DNA from: Phoronis australis
Lineage: Eukaryota > Phoronida > Phoronidae
Length of the DNA: 64,000 bases
Reading direction: 5' to 3'
Assembly: GCA_002633005.1 (NCBI GenBank)
Contig: NMRA01000297.1
Coordinates: forward strand, 338,993 to 402,992
This document shows positions 1-12,730 of this stretch, piece by piece. Each line of letters starts with the position of its first letter. The first letter of the stretch is position 1. The position numbers and the translations under genes were made by a program. The notes below the pieces were generated by a model. The model searched no databases. It worked only from the letters and a program-made list of their open reading frames with translations, and was not told the DNA's origin.

Positions 1-2440
1 TAATGTCCTGCTATCATCGCTTTGAGCATCACAAACAGATCCCAATGACTCTTTTACCACCTCGATGGAGTCTGTCGTATTGTCATCATCAATTTAGTAT
101 AGTTTGGAAAATTTTCCTTTATCTTAAACATTTCCAGACTTCATACTCTTGTTGACATTAATTTAGTGTATCACCTGAAAATACAATTGGAAATTTTAAA
201 CATACATTTTGCTATGACAAAAGTTTGAAGATTGGGCAGGATGCTCTTTTCCATAATAAATGCATTGTGAAAGCTCTCATAAAACAGCTTTTGTTACAGT
301 GTCTAAGACTTAATTTTAGGGAATTACAGGCATTTTTTGTATGTTTTATTAAACTTAGGCCTGACAGGTATCTGCTTAGTTTCATTTTTTTACAATTTTC
401 ACAATTTACTTAAAATAGAACTGTTATCATTTGGCAGGTATCCTTGCACACATTGCAAAAGCTGTCATTCCTGTGAGGTATATATTTAGTTATGTAATCT
501 TTAGTTATACTTTACGCGAATGTCTTCTTCACATGGTGAATATTTGTCACCACTGGAGCATGAATTTAGCTATGAGGTTTACACATTAGAGCAACCATTT
601 TTTGTTGTCGCACTAAGGATTGGAGCTAACGCTGGAGCTTCAGACCATGGACATGGAGTACATTCTTACTAAAATACACTATTTTACACAAACAATATAA
701 CATTAACAATGATAATAATAACAATACTTTTGTGATTTCTTTGTAGTTCAAATCTGTTAGGTGTGTCCCCTTTAGCATCCCTGCAGGTCGATAGTACAAA
801 AGGGAGTTAGTCGGAAAGACGTTTTAGGAGCAGTGGCCTTTTTATAGGTTTCTGGTATGAAGACCAAAGGACTTTTATCCTAAAGAGTGTTAACCAGAAA
901 AAAAATGTGCTTAATTTGTTTGTGAAAATTTGACTTCACTTAAAAAGGAAACTAAACCATGTTCTAATGATTTCAACCAATCCTGTCATCTGCTCATGCC
1001 TCATTGGCATCAGTCTTGAAAGAGCTGGAATTACTAAAAACTTGCACCCCTATCTCGCCTTTTGGTCCTTGGTGGGTGGTCTTTTCACACAGTTCCAATT
1101 AGATGACTTTCAAGAGTTTCAAAATTTTCTGAACTTTTCAAAGTTGTCGAGAGTTACAGGCCGTTATTTTGTTCCTGCATAGTAAAGATGTTTTTGTATT
1201 TGGTGATAAGTCAAAACCGAGTCTGCCTTCCTTTTGATTTTCTGAAGTGTCTTTGATCGGAAGGGCCATTGGTCTGATTGGTCCACTGAGCATTACATCT
1301 TGCAGTAAACCTGATTAGCAAGCATGAAAGAGTGCCAGGTAATCATATTGCCATGACCGTGATAGGATGACAAAAGAAAAATGACGAAAGAGGCGTGCAT
1401 CTTCAAAACAAAGTCGTTATCATTTGCATTCATAATAATTCTTAATTGTGCTTAAATGTACTAAAACAGCAGTCTTCTATAAGCTCTGTTGTAATGTCAT
1501 CACCCAGACCACTTTCAGACTGACAGTCCTTCGAACGAAAGTTCCTTTGCACTAGAGACTATCAAAGGTCCTTCGGAATACAGGATCGACCAACCCCATC
1601 TCAGCACATTTCGTACAGACATCACAAAACAATATAGAAATAGAAACTACATGTATAGCTGAAAAGGTATTACCATATGTTTGACATCAGCAAGAAATAA
1701 ATTTTGAATTTACAAAGATATTGTTTGATGAAATTTGAAAAACAAGTAATTTTAAATTACGTGACTTACCTTTCAGACGATCTATCAGAAAATTCTTGAT
1801 TATTTTAGCAGAACTGAACACCTTGTGACAAAAACGGCATCCATCACTTCTTCATCTGAAACAAATTACAAATGGAGTGATCTATGCAGCAACTTTACAT
1901 TTGCATTCATTTGTTTGGCTTATTTAAAGCTGTCTTCTAAATTTCCAATAACACGAGTTTGAAAGTTTTTAAGTTATTCTGCTACATTAAATGGTTCACC
2001 TAGTTAACAATAAATATGTTGGGAAGAAAACTGTTGCAAATAACGAAATGTGCAATATGCTAGTTAATGTATGTCTGAAAAAGAGGCTCTATGCTGATGG
2101 AATAAGGATCAAAATGACTCTATAGTTACCTTATGAAAGAATTAAATCAAAGAAGCCATTAATTATGACCTCGCACTCACGAGTTTAAAAAAATAAAATA
2201 GCGGAAACCTTGCAGAAATGTGTAGAATCAAAGAAAATGTATATTTCCCATAATACTTCATTGATATGAAACTCACACCCCTTCTTAACTCATCCATGTG
2301 AAGTTGCATTTTTCCTTACTCTGAGAAAACAAGCATCAACTTCTATCTTCATCTGTTTCTTTGTCACTTGAACAGAAAGGAGTTACAGCGTTCTCATCTG
2401 GAAAAAATCAAAACTGTCAATAAAAATGAAATGCTGTCTA
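1..2440. other. Non-coding stretch, no gene recognised
   Basis: AT-rich sequence with only short, unconvincing reading frames on both strands. A 71-codon frame at 967-1182 has no recognisable domain and no splice context that I could defend. I see no RNA gene here. The DNA could be intron or intergenic. Confidence 0.5.
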
Positions 2441-3561
2441 TAGTCCAAAGGGTCTTTAGTCCGAAAACAGTAGGATCTGTAGTCCGAAGAGTCAATAGTC
2501 GGAATACAAAACTTCTTAATAGTTTTTTTTACATTATTCCCTAATCTACGGAGTTAAATGTCTTCAGGATTTCGGTTAATTTTACACCATTTTATCCATC
2601 TTTCAAAATTCCGTAGAGCTCTGTAAAGCAGGCAAAGCTCTCTTTAGTGAAATTGTGGTTATTCAATGAAAAACAACATGAACAAAATACGAACACTTAG
2701 TTTGATGTAGCAAAATATTCTACGTAACTACCGAGTTAGTAACGACAGATAAAATTCCCCTTAATTTTACAGTGCTGTAGTGATAAAATATGAGGTAAGT
2801 AGGCACCCAAAGTCCTTCGTGTCGCTTTGAGCGCTGGATTTTAAAAGTGCATTGAACTCGCAAAACCTGACTCACACACATTTAGGCATATATTTTGACT
2901 CATGAGTAGGTATTTACATAGAGTCTGCAGTGGCGGATCTTAGATGTCGGAGAAAAAGGGTCAAACAGCACATTTTCAAAAGCAAAAGTCCGCGTGCATT
3001 CCAAGTGGTCTCTGAAGGGGGCCCACGCACAATTATAAAGGAAAATAGGAGCGTAACGCCCAGAAACGATAAGCTGGCAGCGACTTTCAGTCGCCCGTGG
3101 GGTCTGTCCTCAGGGCCCTTCAACACCCCCCCCCCTCTTTATTCACCTATGGACGTGACACCATAACTATTTCTTTATCTTGAAATATTAATAAAAATTC
3201 CATTACTCGGCGAGAATACAAGTATGCCTGGTGGTTGCGCGTGCCGAAAAGTTCATCAATGATGCTGTCATCGGCGTAGCGCACTGATGGCGTAAGTTAT
3301 CGTATTGAGACTACGCCCCACTATACCGTCACTTACGGCTCGTTGACGCTACATGTACGCTAAATTAAAAAGGTGGTTGCTACGATAAAATGTAAAAAGG
3401 TGGTTCGCTGCAAGTGCGTCCCACGTACACCATAACTACCGGTGGGTAGGCGCTATATTGAACAGCAAAAAGGTAGTTGGCTGCGCCTACATGCACCTAC
3501 GCCCCACTAGAGCACTGTCAGACTATTGACCAATCGATCCACAGACCCTTTGGACCACTCC
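2441..3561. mobile_element. Possible DNA element with imperfect inverted ends
   Basis: The left end (from about 2441) and the reverse complement of the right end (to about 3561) share GTCCAAAGGGTCT followed by a TCAATAGTC block. The left copy carries about 30 extra bases built from repeated TAGTCCGAA-like units. The interior at 3240-3510 contains short repeats: AAAAAGGT(G/A)GTT three times and TACGCCCCACTA twice. No transposase is visible and the target duplication is unclear. This would fit a non-autonomous inverted-repeat element of about 1.1 kb, but shared ends alone are modest evidence. Confidence 0.33.
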
Positions 3562-5119
3562 ATCCCTTGTTAAGTCATTTAAGCAGACATCAAAGTTACT
3601 AAGAGAATTCAAAGATACTTTTAAGTACATTTTCACAAGGTCTGGTCTGGTGTATGTGCCCTCTTTTTAATGACAACAGAAAATATGTTTAGTGAATACA
3701 CATTCTAGGCACTTGGTTAGTAAAGATTTGAGAACCTGTATATTATGGAAACTTAGACAAAATAACTTCAGTAAATTATTTTACCCTGGATTTTCCCATT
3801 TTAACTTTGAGATTTGGTTTTCAGTCACTGGTTTCCAAGGGCTCATTTAAGAGTTAAAAAAGATCTAAGGTTGTTACTAGATCACTCACATTGAATCAAT
3901 GTCAAAACATGTACAAACCAGTGTTTCTTGCTACATTAAGTAAAAACTCACATTTAAAGAACAGGCAAACAACACAGCATATCTATACCTTTGGTCACTA
4001 ATTTTCCAGGTTTGTTTGAAGTGTAAAATATTTTTTAAGGAAAATAGTTTGGTTGACATTTAGGACCAAACTGCGAAAGTTTTACGAAAGATTTTACACA
4101 ATTGCCTCATGATATGTTTTAGTGTAAATGCTAATATGTACATTTGCTTTTCCAGTATCTAGTTCTTGTTAGAATTTGTAACATGTACAGTTATTGCTTA
4201 TTTATTTGATCGAGGGGCTTCATCTTAGAGGGACTTTTGTAGCGTTCCAGTCCACAAAATGGATGTTTTTCTTAGGAAAATCGGTACTGAAAAGACACCC
4301 ATTTGTACGGAATTCTCTCAGAACAGGCACCATTTCACAGTGAATCTGCTTAAAAATCTTACGAAGTGCAATTCTTCTCAGAGATATAAAGCATAGAAAT
4401 CTACAACTCTCTGAAGTTTTTAAAGTAAAAGGATTTATTCAGCTCATAATACTAAGGGGTGGTTAGATTTTGAAATATTTTTAAGAGGGACAGATGCGAG
4501 AATTTGGTCGCATATTCTGCATTAGACATAGTTTCTAGGACTCTATTAAAAGCATGTTAGCCATCCATAATCACCACTCTGATACATGAATTTGCAATTA
4601 CTTTAATAATCAAAATATTAAGGAATTTGAAAGACTTACCATAGCCTTTGATCTCGGATGTACCATAGACTTAGACCATCTTCCACACAAACATTCTTGT
4701 CTCAGATAAAACGAAGTAAAACTTGTCTCAATTCAAACTCTAAAACGGATGTTCAACCCCAACTCCATTAACACTAAAATCAAAACCTCAGAGGCTTGTT
4801 GCAGTGTTAGGTCAAGTAACTTAATATCCTCCATGGCCATTACATAACAATATACCAATGTAGGTCACATATGGCACTCTGTAGCAGGACACTCATAATA
4901 ACAGTGACATCTTTTGGGAGAGACTGTACAGAGTTATATATAGGATGTGGTGATGAAACCAAGTTGTTGAGATAATACACGTGGAGGCACTGTGCATACC
5001 AAAGAACGGTTTCTGATAGGTCTGAAATTGTGGGGCATTATATATACCCCACAATTTTTTGCAACCCCACAGTAAAGGTCTCATATATAAAAATGCCCCG
5101 GATCTGTATAGTTCTCTTA

Positions 5120-5120
<1 letters not shown>
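3562..5120. other. Non-coding stretch
   Basis: AT-rich sequence without a convincing gene, RNA gene or long repeat. The reading frames near 4893-5245 are products of the adjoining TA microsatellite. Confidence 0.5.

Positions 5121-5170
<50 letters not shown>
5121..5170. repeat. (TA)25 microsatellite
   Basis: Fifty bases of uninterrupted TA dinucleotide, followed by CATATAATTT. It creates false reading frames of alternating Tyr-Ile on both strands. It is likely to vary in length between individuals. Confidence 0.95.
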
Positions 5171-5177
<7 letters not shown>

Positions 5178-5258
5178 TTTTGGCTTGTTTCTTAGCAACA
5201 TGTATACATGTACTAAAGGCTGCTAAATCTTTTAAGATGTACTAATGGATTTCTTTTA

Positions 5259-5483
5259 GAGACGCAGAGTCGATGGTGGAAAGTGGTTTTCATTTTCAAG
5301 TATCTTGTTGTTGTGTTCACGTCAATATTGGCTATTCAGACCCTGTCCGCCCAAGCCATGAAGGTCGCCGTTACAGCCGACAAGCTACGACGAAACTTGA
5401 CCATGTTACAAGCGCGTGTATCTTTTAAGATACTTGAAAACAGTCATCTACCCTACCCTGTGCTAAGGAGCAGAAATATGTGA
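5259..5483 (+). CDS. Possible exon encoding a membrane anchor
   Basis: An open frame follows a pyrimidine-rich acceptor (TTCTTTTAG, ending near 5258) and runs to a stop at about 5483. It begins with basic and Trp-rich residues, then a hydrophobic run (VVFIFKYLVVVFTSILAIQ) of about 20 residues, then a basic soluble tail. This order would fit a type II membrane anchor or an uncleaved signal in an exon of a larger protein. I recognise no family and see no partner exon, so the call rests on the acceptor and the hydrophobic segment only. It could equally be chance. Confidence 0.22.
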   Translation, partial: ETQSRWWKVVFIFKYLVVVFTSILAIQTLSAQAMKVAVTADKLRRNLTMLQARVSFKILENSHLPYPVLRSRNM

Positions 5484-5745
5484 CTAACAGGAATACAAAA
5501 CTACAACTGGTTAGAAAAAGTGCATGTTCAATTTTGTAAGCGTGTTTTGGCACTAGCTAACTTACGATGCTGTATTGAGCGAATGTGGGCGGTTTTGTCG
5601 AGATCAAGTATTTCTTCAAGTTTCTCAAATGCCTGCTATTCGTAACTCAAGGGCAGCTTACGACAAGTTGTATTATTGTAGATCAAAATAAATGGTCGGC
5701 ATTCCAAAAATTGGGACACATCAAGTAGACTAATATTGTCAAATT

Positions 5746-5943
5746 ATGGATTCCAAGGATAATCAAGGCATTGTGTGTGAAAACACGTTTCCGCTAATTT
5801 TTAGACAAATAATACGAGATTATTATTTGGAAGGATGGAAACAAAGTGTTGGGAATAATTCTAAACTGTTATTTTATAATCAGTTTAAAAGGAGCTCAAA
5901 CTGGAAAAAAAAGTTTGAACATATACGACGTGCAGGGACTTGA
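5746..5943 (+). pseudogene. Retrotransposon protein fragment
   Basis: A 65-codon frame contains a Trp / SKLLFYNQFK arrangement (W-x9-12-SKL-x2-Y-x2-FK). That pattern resembles the C-terminal region following the reverse transcriptase in proteins of invertebrate non-LTR elements. It stops where the related proteins would continue into a basic Cys/His region. No reverse-transcriptase core lies next to it. I read it as a short, 5'-truncated retroelement relic. A protein profile search of the translated frame would settle the family. Confidence 0.35.
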
Positions 5944-6328
5944 ATTTGGATAGAGCAAACAAAGCGTGACTCTTCTACTCCGATGTTGTTGAAGACGAGT
6001 CAACGTGACATTTCGTTGGTGACGACACGGGTTCAACTATGATATGGCCGCAAAGAAGAAGTGGTCGAACGACAAGGGAGCCGTTTCAACACATACCTTC
6101 AGTGATCACCCATAGCAGTGATTCACGGATGATATGACCATTTATAATGTAAATTATCTTAAATACATACTGCTTGCGCACTGGATAATACATGTACATG
6201 TATGAATACTACGCCTTTTCAAATCATCTTTTCTTACAATAAAACACACTGAAGTCTTACGCCCGATGTCAGTGCATATCGGTTTGTGTATTTCTCTTAA
6301 TACTATGCAAGCACGATGTAACATGGAA

Positions 6329-7336
6329 CTAAAACATTGGCGTAATCTTGGAACTAGAATAAACCAACAGTGCAATTCTATGTTTAACATCCTTTTCGTT
6401 CAGCTGTCTGCCCCTTGTGTCAGTTAGAAGTAACTGAGACCCCGGGGTGAGGCGCGTGCGTGTATGTACTTCTTCCATATATTCACGTAATATACTATAG
6501 TCCTTTTCTGTAAACATTATTCGTGATGAGTCACTGAGTGTAATGTCAGCCGCCTGGGTCTTGCCGTTCTTACACGAAGTTAATGCAAATGAAGTAATCC
6601 GTGCTTCATGTACTGGTACGATGCCACAACTAAGCGATCGCTTGGCCCGTGATTGTAAAAGCAAACAGAGGAAAGACGTGGCAAACTCCAAGTGGTCAGA
6701 ACAGTCTAAACCTCCTTGGAAATCTAAATTGTTCTGTAAGACTCTAATGACAGAATCAAATTGTGGCAGATGATAATTTACAGCAACAAACAGGTCACAT
6801 GACTGGATGTTTTGCTCGTGCAGAACATTGACGGGGACATTAACCCAATCTGGTTTCTGTATGTGAGCTTTTGCAAAGACTAAGTACTCTGCAAGTAACA
6901 GGTCCGTTGCCTGAAACGGGTTCAAGGTGGTCCCTTTTACCGGCAAGTGGAACTTTCTAAATTTTACCAATAATTCTAACGAATTTATTATCTCGACACT
7001 CTTGTCTGCTGATATTTGGTCACGCATCCTAACGTTTTCAAGAAAGTTGTTCACTGCACGATAATCGGCAACCATGGACTCGAGATAAGCCAAGCAATTT
7101 CTGGAACGTAATAATTGTGACTGTCGGCAAAACGTAAAGTAGTTCTCAGCATTCAGTACATGGGCGGTGGCATCCCCCTCAGTCAAGTTGGCACCAACTT
7201 TGCTCCGTAGCCACAGTTCATAAGATAGCAGGAACAATGGCATCTCGTCACAATCGTGGTCAATGTGTGAAGATGTGTCTGAAATACACATATTAATTTG
7301 ATGATTTTTTGAAGCCGTGACTGTGGTGTAATCCAT
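6329..7336 (-). CDS. Uncharacterised 335-aa protein, possibly recombinase-like
   Basis: This is the longest intact single-exon frame in the window: an ATG at 7336 and 335 codons without interruption. The C-terminal third (roughly residues 235-325) has a beta-rich stretch, a helix containing LREYMEEVHTRTR, then LLLTDTRGRQLNEKDV and a following helix. This layout recalls the catalytic-domain entrance of Crypton-type tyrosine recombinases and related uncharacterised proteins of invertebrate genomes. The downstream Arg/His/Tyr residues of such an enzyme are not in this frame. An overlapping minus-strand frame at 6154-6390 holds a basic, helix-like continuation, so a frameshift near 6350 may have truncated the protein. 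No signal peptide or membrane segment is seen. Whether it is a live host gene or a recent mobile-element gene is open. Confidence 0.42.
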   Translation of the reverse strand: MDYTTVTASKNHQINMCISDTSSHIDHDCDEMPLFLLSYELWLRSKVGANLTEGDATAHVLNAENYFTFCRQSQLLRSRNCLAYLESMVADYRAVNNFLENVRMRDQISADKSVEIINSLELLVKFRKFHLPVKGTTLNPFQATDLLLAEYLVFAKAHIQKPDWVNVPVNVLHEQNIQSCDLFVAVNYHLPQFDSVIRVLQNNLDFQGGLDCSDHLEFATSFLCLLLQSRAKRSLSCGIVPVHEARITSFALTSCKNGKTQAADITLSDSSRIMFTEKDYSILREYMEEVHTRTRLTPGSQLLLTDTRGRQLNEKDVKHRIALLVYSSSKITPMF

Positions 7337-10300
7337 ATTAGGACGACATTAACTGCTACACGTTATAAAAAACGCACCCATGAATGCATTGAATCACATG
7401 GCCTCAACTGTATGGACCATTTTAGGCCCGTGGGTCACGTTGGTCGAAGGTCTGCCCTTTTTAAACCCATTTTAGGTTGATGGCAATTGAATGTACGTGA
7501 TTTCGTTTGCTACCTCAGTACCTTACGCAATCAGAAATTGGTATGAACATTTAATTGCATTTCAGTTTAACTAAGCACATAAATCTACAGTTGGGATCCA
7601 CATCTTTATGGCAGACTACATATCGCAAAAATTGATGTTTTTATTATCTGTCTTCGTAGCAATTCTATTAGATTCTGAAGGCAAGGCGTATGCAACACAA
7701 AATATGTGAAACTGTGGCAGTTTGAGAGCGCACGTTGTTGGTCCGAGTTTAGCAAGAACGTCGAGAATTCTTTAACGCGATTGGCGCGTGGGGCGCATTC
7801 CTAAATGTGTCTCAATGATCTGTTCCACAAGACAATAGAGACACGTCACGTGAGCATGCCGACTAGTATTGCGGTCAAGCTCTACACATTTCTTTCTGGC
7901 TCCTTGCGTGCCCCTAGGTGGTACCTAGCGGCACGCAGGGACCAGGGAGTACACAATTATGCACCGACCTCGCTGGTAACAGATAACGAATGCCGTGACA
8001 AATTGACCCCAACAACGATATCGGATGGATTGACGCAATTATACACCAGCTAAACCACGTGCCACATTGTCAGCAATGATATCCACACGGTATCTCCAAA
8101 TTGTTTGGTGGCTTTGGGTGAACTATACATGTATGTGCTTGAGCATAATTTGCCGAGGTGACACTCAAGGAGTAACGTTTTACTGATGTTTCACAAAATA
8201 AAGGTGTCACTTATTCAAATGACTTCACGTTAGTCGACTCCGGAAAATTACCCTTTGACCTGCGGGACGTTGCATGTAGCGTGCAGTAGGTTGTGCTACC
8301 GCGAGCCAAAAATCTGGCGCAGTCTTTCATCGTGCACATGGTGTCATTCGTGCCCTCTTTCCAGCCAAGTTTTGCCATCACGTCCTAATGTTTCAAACTA
8401 TAACTAAAAATACACCACAAACATAAATAGTCAAACGGGGAGCAAATATTTAGTTCCAATCAGCACAAGTTCAGGACAAAAAAATGCTCAGAGCAGGATT
8501 GTAAATGTTACCCGCAAACAGATTATTGTGGTTGATAGGGCAAAATGAACGTAATTGGTGTTTTTCTTTTGATTATTGATGCCATGGTTTAGTTAGCCAT
8601 AACGATTGAGTCTGGGTCCTACAAGTACTTTCTGAGTTTCTTATCCACAACGCCACCTGATGTCAGCTCACGTCTATATTTCCAAATGAATTGGTCGTAT
8701 ACAAGAAACAGTCATTACCCCGGATAAAGGGTCTTGAATGTATTTTAAAATTGACATTGTAGACACAAGAACCAATATATTTTAAAATCATTGATACACA
8801 CAGGCTTTAATGATGGGCCCTCACGTTTATAGTCACGTGATCTTGCTTTTAAGGAGATCACAGTGACGTCAAAGTTTAAAGCAAGATTATCGGTTGTCGG
8901 CCGAAAAACTCAATTTAGGATTATTTTGATGTGATGTAATTAGTAGAATTATTTATTCTGATTAGAATTATAACAACAGTCAGTTGTATTCGTGTTTTGA
9001 TTGCTAATCGCCAATTTTCAACGTTGTCGGACAAACATTCACTGAAATCAAGGCCAGTACTACTTTTTGCCAACTTTCGAAGTACATGTAGATGCATGTT
9101 TCATTTAAGAACACCTCCAAAAGGGTTCAATTAATCCTTTTGAAACACTCATGATCTCCTTTCCAGAATTCTAAAGCCTGTGTGGTTTCGGTTAAACAGC
9201 AATCAGTCTACAATTGCTGTCAAATACAAAATTGCCAAAGTGAAACACAAAACATTCATTTTTACTTCCGTTTTGAGTACATATGATTATGTTGATGTTC
9301 TTTCACAAAACTTTAAAATACATGTTTTGGGTCCAAGACGGTATTTCCAAAGTACCTCTGATCTCATGCTCCTAAGCTCCTTCGATGACGTTCTTCTGGC
9401 CCAGTATTCGCAGGTAGGCCACCGATGTATTACATGCCCAGTAATCACCTTTCTTTATCTTCTCCGTACCGGAGTAGAATTCCTAGACACCGTGCGTTGT
9501 TCAGTCTATCCGATGCTTTCCCGGTTTGCACTAAAATGAATTAACGGGTCGAGGGACTAGTATCATGCTTTGGAAACATCAGTTTCGGGAGACACCGAGT
9601 CGAAGGGACATGATGGTGCGTATCATCGATGAGGAGAGTCATTTCAGGTTGTTGGATTGAAGGGCAGAGAGGCTGAAAAGTCAGGGACGACCTACTTTAT
9701 ATTTAGTTTTGTTACTAAAATCAATTTTTCCTCACCACCAATGACACGAACAAAAATCCTTTCTGTTTGGATGGTAAGTCGTTCTTGATTTATTTGATCA
9801 GACAGTAAGACTGATTTGCTCTTGAAATTTTGGGTTTCACTTAAATTGAAAAATGCTTGTTATTTACAAAGTATAATTAATGCGGGATCTATGTTATTAA
9901 AATTGTTAGAACCTCACTAATAAAGAAGACATCTGGATTAAAACTTAAAATATCAAAGAAATTATTAGTTAATTTAATATTTTTTATTCCAATTGACAGA
10001 ATTAATCAGTTTCAAAATTCAAATTCTATGCAAATATGCAAGTTGGAACATGTGGATTTTCTGCTTAAAAAAGCTCTAGTATCAACATCAAAACAGCAAT
10101 TGGCCCTCCCAAAATGGTTACAGAAGGGTTGTTATAAGCCTTTTGTAACATGTTTGTAAATATCACTGTGTAGACTGCCCACTTCAAAATTTGGAATTCA
10201 GTGTAATGTTGGATGGTATGCTAACAAACCCACTGCTTTCCAAAGCCTACCACATACGTCACAACTCCTTCGCTTGTTCAAGTTTTTGCTTTCCGATTTT

Positions 10301-12012
10301 AGGCACTTCCTTCTCATCTAGATTTCCGTTAACATGTTTTCCATCTACGGCCTTTCTCAATAAAAGATCCGTCCCTCCCATTTATAGGTCTGTGGTTGCC
10401 ATTCATGGTTATTGTTTTCCACTATACGATCAGACATGGATTCCCAGCTCTACAGTGAAGATTAATGTTTGGTCATATACAGCTAGCTAATTGGGAAGAT
10501 ATAACTGTGTATATCTTAACATGAAATAAACTGCACTTTGAATAACTAGTGCGTGATTACTTATGTTATGGCTGTGTTTCTAACACTTAAAAGTAGGGCG
10601 ATAAGATTCTGAAAAACACGGGAAACGTTGAGGGGATAATGTAGATGTTATAAGCGGGTGTTTGAAATGGTGCTCAATTTTGTTTGATGTTAGGTATTCA
10701 TCAAATTATGAAATAGTCATACAAGAAAATGTAGAAATTATATCCTTACTAGCTATAATTACTTAACGTTTGAAACTTAGTACAAAAGTAGCTCAAAAAA
10801 GAAACTCACCGCAAGTCCAAGGTACTTTGCTATGATAGGCACTGCAGTGGCGATGTTTGGCATTTTATCGACTTACATAATACCGTTTAGACGTGTAAAG
10901 GTGCAATATTTGTTTTATTGGTTATCAATAAAAACCGATAGATTGTAGTGGCTCCTAGGACGGTCATTTATTGATTTTTCCTCAAAACTTCCTTTAAACG
11001 AACAAAAGAAAACTTACATGACGAACGCCAAAAGAACGTAAGTGCATATCTAACGATTGCTTCATCAGGTACTGAAATAGCAGTCTAGTCAAATTGTCAT
11101 TTGCCTGATTGCACGGCCACATCATACTAAATTCCTCACTCTTCGTGTGCTGATTACGTAACGTTTCGCTTGCTGCCGTACGTAAACGCATACTTCGGAA
11201 AATTGGGACCGGGGTCTGATCTGTGCACTTGAAATCCGCCGTCGCATTATCATTTTTTTTTGCATTTTCTACATCATTCTATAAGTGCTTTTATTCTGAG
11301 CTGAGGACCCTGCATTATATATGTACTGTAGTTTTTTCACATGAGTTTTCTCTCCAGATTCAAACTAAAATTTGTCAATTCCCACGTAAGCCATTTTATC
11401 CCATACGCGTTAAATCTGTAGAGAGAAATACGGCCATGCAATAAAGTTTTCCGTATTCACCTCCCGCATTACTTCAACAGTGACCACTGACATGGAAAGT
11501 TCAAAACGTAGGTTAATGTGGACTCGACGTCGTTAGCCGGTTCGATCACCAAGTAGTTTAAAGTAATTCAATTATAGCAGTATAAATAACGCTCAATATA
11601 CAACCAGGTCTCAATCGTAATATCTGGAACAGGACTGTTGATTATAGGACAGTTCTGTCTCAGTTTTTATTTCGCTAAATATTTTATCGTCTGCAACTCA
11701 GGGGCCGGCGATTCATCGGTAACTACAATATCAAATATTGTTGTTATTTAACTATTTTCAGGAGATGTTAAAAGTTCAATGAAAAGTTGCCCTTGTTTTC
11801 ATCTTTGTTATCTTTTTCATGGAATAAAAATGGTCACATATAAAACTCTTTCTTTCACTAGAGAAAATTTGCAGCCTAATACGCAAGTACATATATATAG
11901 GATGTGATCCGCCACGTGAACAGTCTGAAAGAATTATTTAGAAAATCTGTGGAAAAATGATAGAAACTTAGGAATTCGAAGCGTATGGGATAAATACAAA
12001 ACTTACCTCGAT
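7337..12012. other. Mostly non-coding DNA with one hairpin
   Basis: About 4.7 kb with no gene that I can support. The longer frames (9180-9539 plus, 10191-10490 plus, 10994-11191 minus) show no recognisable domain. Apart from the hairpin at 7899-7943 there is no obvious repeat. Composition is AT-rich throughout. Confidence 0.45.
7899..7943. repeat. Short imperfect palindrome
   Basis: Arms of about 21 bases (left arm contains CTTGCGTGCCCCTAGGT) flank a GGT loop, with only a few mismatches. It is GC-rich compared with its surroundings and could fold as a stable hairpin. It may be the core of a small foldback element. Confidence 0.6.
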
Positions 12013-12064
12013 TGGCGTACATGAAGTAATATCCCACTCGTGGGATATTGCTTCATGTACGCCA
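12013..12064. repeat. 25-bp-arm palindrome
   Basis: The arms match at 24 of 25 positions around a 2-base loop (TC at 12038-12039). The left arm begins TGGCGTACATGAAG. It lies directly beside a TG microsatellite and the left unit of the 12-16.5 kb inverted pair, so it may mark an element end. Confidence 0.85.
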
Positions 12065-12084
12065 CTCTCGGTACGTTTTGTGTG

Positions 12085-12090
<6 letters not shown>

Positions 12091-12119
<29 letters not shown>
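12091..12119. repeat. (TG)n microsatellite
   Basis: An uninterrupted TG run of 29 bases, preceded by a short TGTGTATATATG stretch. The reading frames across it are artefacts. Confidence 0.9.
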
Positions 12120-12730
12120 CGTGAAAATACAGCTAAGTGTATTTCTTCCGTAGACTGTGAAATTGCACACAGCCACGGTATTTCTGCTCGTCACCTCGCC
12201 GTGAAACTTGCACAAATATGTAGAGCTACATGTATAGACCGGACGGGGTGCATGCGGAATCTATGAATCAACCGTCAAACCGACATTCACCTTGCCCCTT
12301 CAAGCCATTTAAGTGAAAAACAGTCTAATCAACGTCCTTTTCTTGCGTAATTCTTCGCCCTTTGTAACAATGAAAAGTATTTCGTCGTTCTGAAAACAGT
12401 ACAGTCGTGTGACGTGCACGCGCCATTTCCTAAAATTCAAATGACGATAGCTTCGCAGCAGCAAAATTGATTCTGAAATTCGGATTGCTGGTATTAATAT
12501 ACTAAAAATACTTATGACTAAATGAAACCAGTTCCTACAATTTCTTGTTACGTCTACGCAATCTCACTGAAGAAAAACGGTTGATTAAAGTATCGTCGAA
12601 AAAAGAAACTGGCCAATAGGTGACGCAATATTTCATGACCCCGAAAGCCAACGCAAAAGATCGCTCCACAACTTTAGCAGCAGAATAACAGTAGAAAGTC
12701 ATCTTTCCAACACCGTTAAGGTTATCTCAA
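12120..12730 (-). repeat. Composite repeat, S module, left inverted copy
   Basis: This segment is the diverged reverse complement of about 15880-16500. Matching blocks include the ACAGCTAAGTGTATTTCTTC region, the CTTGCGTAA region, the GCGCCATTTCCTAAA region and the GAAACTGGCCAATAGGTGAC region. Further diverged copies of parts of the same module lie near 21020-21345 and 25050-25480. It shows no coding capacity. The pair could be the arms of one element of about 4.4 kb, or two independent copies in opposite orientation. Confidence 0.75.

Noticed and set aside
4893-5245. Frames with Tyr-Ile runs on both strands
   Set aside because: They are translation artefacts of the (TA)25 microsatellite.
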